Positions 5,752 to 7,771 of a stretch of 7,771 bases of DNA are shown piece by piece; position 1 is the first letter of the stretch, and the number at the start of each line of letters is the position of its first letter. The DNA is taken from assembly GCA_937877165.1 (NCBI GenBank), contig CALEFO010000156.1, forward strand, positions 1 to 7,771. Direction: 5' to 3'. The DNA comes from an uncultured Lachnospiraceae bacterium (lineage in GTDB: Bacteria; Bacillota; Clostridia; Lachnospirales; Lachnospiraceae). The translations under genes and the position numbers were made by a program. A model generated the notes under the pieces. It did not search any database and was not told the DNA's origin. It saw nothing but the letters and a program-made list of their open reading frames with translations.

Positions 5752-5801
5752 CCCCACTGAGTCAAAATCCGCGAAGGCAGTTTTGACGAATGTGGCAGCC
5801 G
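5752..5801. repeat. 50-bp direct repeat, copy 2
   Basis: This copy matches 5642-5691 except for two bases. Here the inner palindrome is perfect at its ends: GTCAAAA (5761-5767) with TTTTGAC (5781-5787) around a 13-nt loop, whereas copy 1 has one mismatch there but a better central stem. The two copies flank a 60-bp spacer with the palindromes. Confidence 0.9.
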
Positions 5802-5868
5802 CCTCTCCGTACAGATCCATGATGCAGGCAGCAGACCTCTGCATAAATTGTTCAAGGTATATTTTTAT

Positions 5869-5899
5869 AAAAAAAATAAGACCGCTGAATCCTCAGCGG
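5869..5899 (-). terminator. Intrinsic terminator of the tRNA-Glu gene
   Basis: On the minus strand CCGCTGA-GGAT-TCAGCGG (5899 down to 5882) forms a perfect 7-bp stem. It is followed by TCTTATTTTTTTT. It begins 9 bp after the tRNA 3' end, so it should separate tRNA transcription from the pilin gene downstream. Confidence 0.88.
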
Positions 5900-5908
5900 C
5901 CAATTCCG

Positions 5909-5980
5909 TAGCTCGTACGGGAATCGAACCCATGATTCTGCCGTGAGAGGGCAGCGTCTTAGCCTCTTGACCAACGAGCC
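5909..5980 (-). tRNA. tRNA-Glu (anticodon CTC)
   Basis: A complete 72-nt cloverleaf can be folded. Its parts are acceptor GGCTCGT with ACGAGCT, D arm GTC...GAC, anticodon stem CTGCC/GGCAG with loop CTCTCAC (anticodon CTC, opposite 5945-5947), and T arm with GGGTTCGATTCCC. Anticodon CTC reads GAG, and the D-arm and anticodon-arm sequences resemble Firmicutes tRNA-Glu. CCA is not encoded (the discriminator A is followed by CGG), so it must be added by the CCA-adding enzyme. The first acceptor pair reads as G1-U72, unlike the usual G-C. The gene has its own upstream promoter candidate and a downstream terminator. Confidence 0.95.
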
Positions 5981-6000
5981 ATATCTACCTGCGACCGGTC

Positions 6001-6017
6001 TCTCAGGAAGCCTGAGA
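6001..6017. other. Small perfect hairpin in the tRNA-Glu leader
   Basis: TCTCAGG-AAG-CCTGAGA is a 7-bp perfect inverted repeat with a 3-nt loop. It lies between the tRNA promoter candidate and the mature 5' end, 20 bp upstream of the tRNA. It could help processing of the precursor or be incidental; no T tract follows on the minus strand. Confidence 0.4.
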
Positions 6018-6049
6018 AGTTTGTTTCGCATGTCCCGTGCGCAAGTAAG

Positions 6050-6078
6050 ATAATACTATAGTGCCACATCCTGTGCAA
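6050..6078 (-). promoter_or_regulatory. Candidate sigma-A promoter for tRNA-Glu
   Basis: On the minus strand TTGCAC (6073-6078) is followed after exactly 17 bp by TATTAT (6050-6055), one mismatch from the consensus -10. The predicted start near 6043 gives a leader of about 60 nt before the tRNA, containing the hairpin at 6001-6017. The stretch from here to the malQ stop (6079-6197) holds no further gene or convincing terminator. Confidence 0.55.
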
Positions 6079-6197
6079 GCTTTTTTTTACAAAAATTTAA
6101 AGACGCAAGATTTCGTGTTTTCCAGCAAACTGAGTGACAATTTTGCCTCTTTCCTATGTATGGAAAGGGTGGCCTCCCCCAGCCCGGGCATCCTCTC

Positions 6198-7727
6198 TCA
6201 GGTCTTCTCCTTCGCTGCAGCTCTTCCATACAGATCGGCCAGGCTCCGGATGGCCCTTGCAAGCTCCTCCGAAAGGAAATGCGGCAGAAGCCTCCACTGC
6301 CAGTTCTCCCCCTGGGTTCCAGGCGTATTGATGCGGGCCTCCTTCCCCTTGACCAGATAATCCTGCAGCGGAATGATGCACAGCCCTGCCGGCGACCGAT
6401 ACGCCTCGCGGATAAAATCCCAGACAAAGGCACCATAGTCGGTGTTCTCCGAGTGAATGAATCGTCTTGCGAAGTCGCGGTCATGATCGCTGCATTCCTC
6501 GATCCACTGAAGCGTCGTCTTGTTGTCATGCGTTCCGGTATACACGACGCTGTTCGGCTTCTGACGGTAAGTAAGATAATCGCTCGACTCGCTCCAGTCG
6601 AACGCGTACTGCAGAACGTTCATGCCGGGGCACCCACTCTCTTCCAGGAGCGTCTTGGTCTCCTTCGTGATCTCCCCGAGGTCCTCCGCAATGATCGGGA
6701 CCTCGCCGAGCTCTTTCTCCAGAGCGCGGAAAAACGACATGCCGGGTCCCTTCTCCCACGTGCCGTCCGCCGCAGTCTCATCCTCTGCAGACACCGCGTA
6801 GTACCGGGCAAAGCCATTGAAGTGATCAATCCGGATCACATCCATCAGCTCCAGATTCCGCACGATTCTCCGGATCCACCACGCATAGTGCGTCCTCTCC
6901 TGCTCCCTCCAGTCAAAAATGGGATTTCCCCACAGCTGCCCGGTCGGTGAGAAGGCATCGGGCGGACAGCCTGCAATCTTCTCAGGCTTCCGTTCCTTGT
7001 CAAACAAAAAGACCTCCGGATGCGCCCATGCGTCCGCACTGTCAAGGGCTACGTAATACGGAAGGTCCCCGATGATCCGGACGCGGTGGTCGTTCGCATA
7101 GGCATGAAGCCTCTTCCACTGCCTCTGGAACTCATACTGCTGCCACTTCGTCCGCGCGATTTCTTCAGAAAGCTCCTTCCTCGCCTCTTCCATTGCCGCA
7201 GGCTCCCGGAGCTTCATCGGCTTCTCCCACTCCTGCCAGCTCCGTCCGCCGCTCTTTTTCTTGTACGCTCGGAAAAGCGCGTAATCCGGGAGCCAGTCCT
7301 TTGTTTTCTCCAGGAACTCCAGGTACGGCTCTTCCTCTTCTCGTCCCTGCTCGCGGAATCTTCGGAATGCCGCAAGAAGGAGCCTTTCCCGGTTCTCATA
7401 CTGCTTCCCGTAGTCCACCCGCTCCGGATTCGTTCCGAAGTCCGAGGAAAGGTCGAAGGCCGCAAAATCGGCATCCGTAAGAAGTCCCTCTTCCTTCAGC
7501 GTATCCGGATCGATAAAATACGGATTCCCGGCAAACGCCGAAAACGACTGGTACGGCGAATCCCCGAACCCGGTCGGGCCGAACGGCAGAACCTGCCAGT
7601 AGCCCTGACCGGACTTCTCCAGAAAGTCCACGAATTCATATGCTTCCCTTGACAGGCATCCGATTCCGTACCTCGATGCCAGAGAAGAAACCGGCATCAG
7701 AATACCGCATCCGCGCTGTAATTTCAT
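6198..7727 (-). CDS. malQ: 4-alpha-glucanotransferase (amylomaltase, GH77)
   Basis: The 509-residue protein transfers alpha-1,4-glucan segments between maltodextrins in the cytoplasm, serving maltose/starch and glycogen metabolism. The N-terminus RGCGILMPVSSLASRYGIG and the block WQVLPFGPTGFGDSPYQS are hallmark sequences. Catalytic residues are visible: nucleophile D291 in RIDHFNGF, acid/base E338 in IIAEDLGEIT, and D391 in YTGTHDNKTT. The C-terminal INTPGTQGENWQWR block closes the domain, and length is normal for the short bacterial form. Two in-frame ATGs are possible. The one at 7727 lies 6 nt from GAGGGGG (7734-7740) and is preferred, while the one at 7733 directly abuts that site. No other carbohydrate gene is in view and no intrinsic terminator follows. 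The upstream promoter lies mostly beyond the right edge. Confidence 0.97.
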   Translation of the reverse strand: MKLQRGCGILMPVSSLASRYGIGCLSREAYEFVDFLEKSGQGYWQVLPFGPTGFGDSPYQSFSAFAGNPYFIDPDTLKEEGLLTDADFAAFDLSSDFGTNPERVDYGKQYENRERLLLAAFRRFREQGREEEEPYLEFLEKTKDWLPDYALFRAYKKKSGGRSWQEWEKPMKLREPAAMEEARKELSEEIARTKWQQYEFQRQWKRLHAYANDHRVRIIGDLPYYVALDSADAWAHPEVFLFDKERKPEKIAGCPPDAFSPTGQLWGNPIFDWREQERTHYAWWIRRIVRNLELMDVIRIDHFNGFARYYAVSAEDETAADGTWEKGPGMSFFRALEKELGEVPIIAEDLGEITKETKTLLEESGCPGMNVLQYAFDWSESSDYLTYRQKPNSVVYTGTHDNKTTLQWIEECSDHDRDFARRFIHSENTDYGAFVWDFIREAYRSPAGLCIIPLQDYLVKGKEARINTPGTQGENWQWRLLPHFLSEELARAIRSLADLYGRAAAKEKT

Positions 7728-7771
7728 TTTCATCCCCCTCTTTACTTTTATGTGTTTCGTCAGTTTCCGAA

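Noticed and set aside
5642..5801. A CRISPR array
   Set aside because: Only two repeat units exist, they are too long, the spacer is itself palindromic, and there are no cas genes.
5635..5844. A 70-codon N-terminal extension of the pilin frame
   Set aside because: It reads through the repeat and palindrome DNA and would put the prepilin leader in the middle of the protein, where it could not be processed normally. The start at 5634 gives a normal 11-residue leader.
6149..6167. Hairpin CTTTCC-TATGTAT-GGAAAG after malQ as a terminator
   Set aside because: The 6-bp stem is not followed by T residues on the minus strand, so malQ termination remains unexplained.
6156..6950. Long plus-strand ORF opposite malQ
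   Set aside because: It is an antisense shadow of malQ, whose frame carries all the GH77 catalytic motifs. The antisense protein is Arg/Leu/Pro-rich with no family features.

Overview
The window looks like a chromosomal stretch from a moderately high-GC anaerobic member of the Clostridia, probably a Lachnospiraceae-like or related gut bacterium. This rests on protein style: a small cytoplasmic Ser/Thr kinase paired with a zinc-ribbon membrane protein, a HepT/MntA pair, a Gram-positive type IV pilin, and a tRNA-Glu resembling those of Firmicutes. It is inference; no database was consulted.

Layout, left to right. (1) The 3' part of a PLP-dependent Cys/Met-metabolism enzyme (+), closed by a strong hairpin terminator. 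(2) A low-GC accessory patch on the minus strand. It holds a 66-bp frameshifted remnant of an HTH gene, a HepT-type toxin ORF that has lost its catalytic segment in frame, the overlapping and intact-looking MntA-type antitoxin, and then the intact HTH-like gene whose duplicate left the remnant. (3) Divergent from the HTH gene, a compact Ser/Thr kinase followed by a zinc-ribbon, single-pass membrane protein with a large probable extracytoplasmic region. A 9-bp inverted repeat lies in the divergent promoter region. (4) Convergent to these, an orphan prepilin gene (-), preceded by an unusual cassette of two 50-bp direct repeats around a perfect 34-bp palindrome. (5) A tRNA-Glu(CTC) gene (-) with its own promoter and terminator. 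(6) malQ, 4-alpha-glucanotransferase (-), nearly complete at the right edge.

The most interesting parts are three. The first is the possible signalling module (HTH regulator, kinase, zinc-ribbon membrane protein). The second is the disarmed HepT/MntA module sitting between an intact gene and the decayed copy of that gene. The third is the repeat/palindrome cassette that runs into the ribosome binding site of the pilin gene. The metabolic enzymes and the tRNA appear ordinary.
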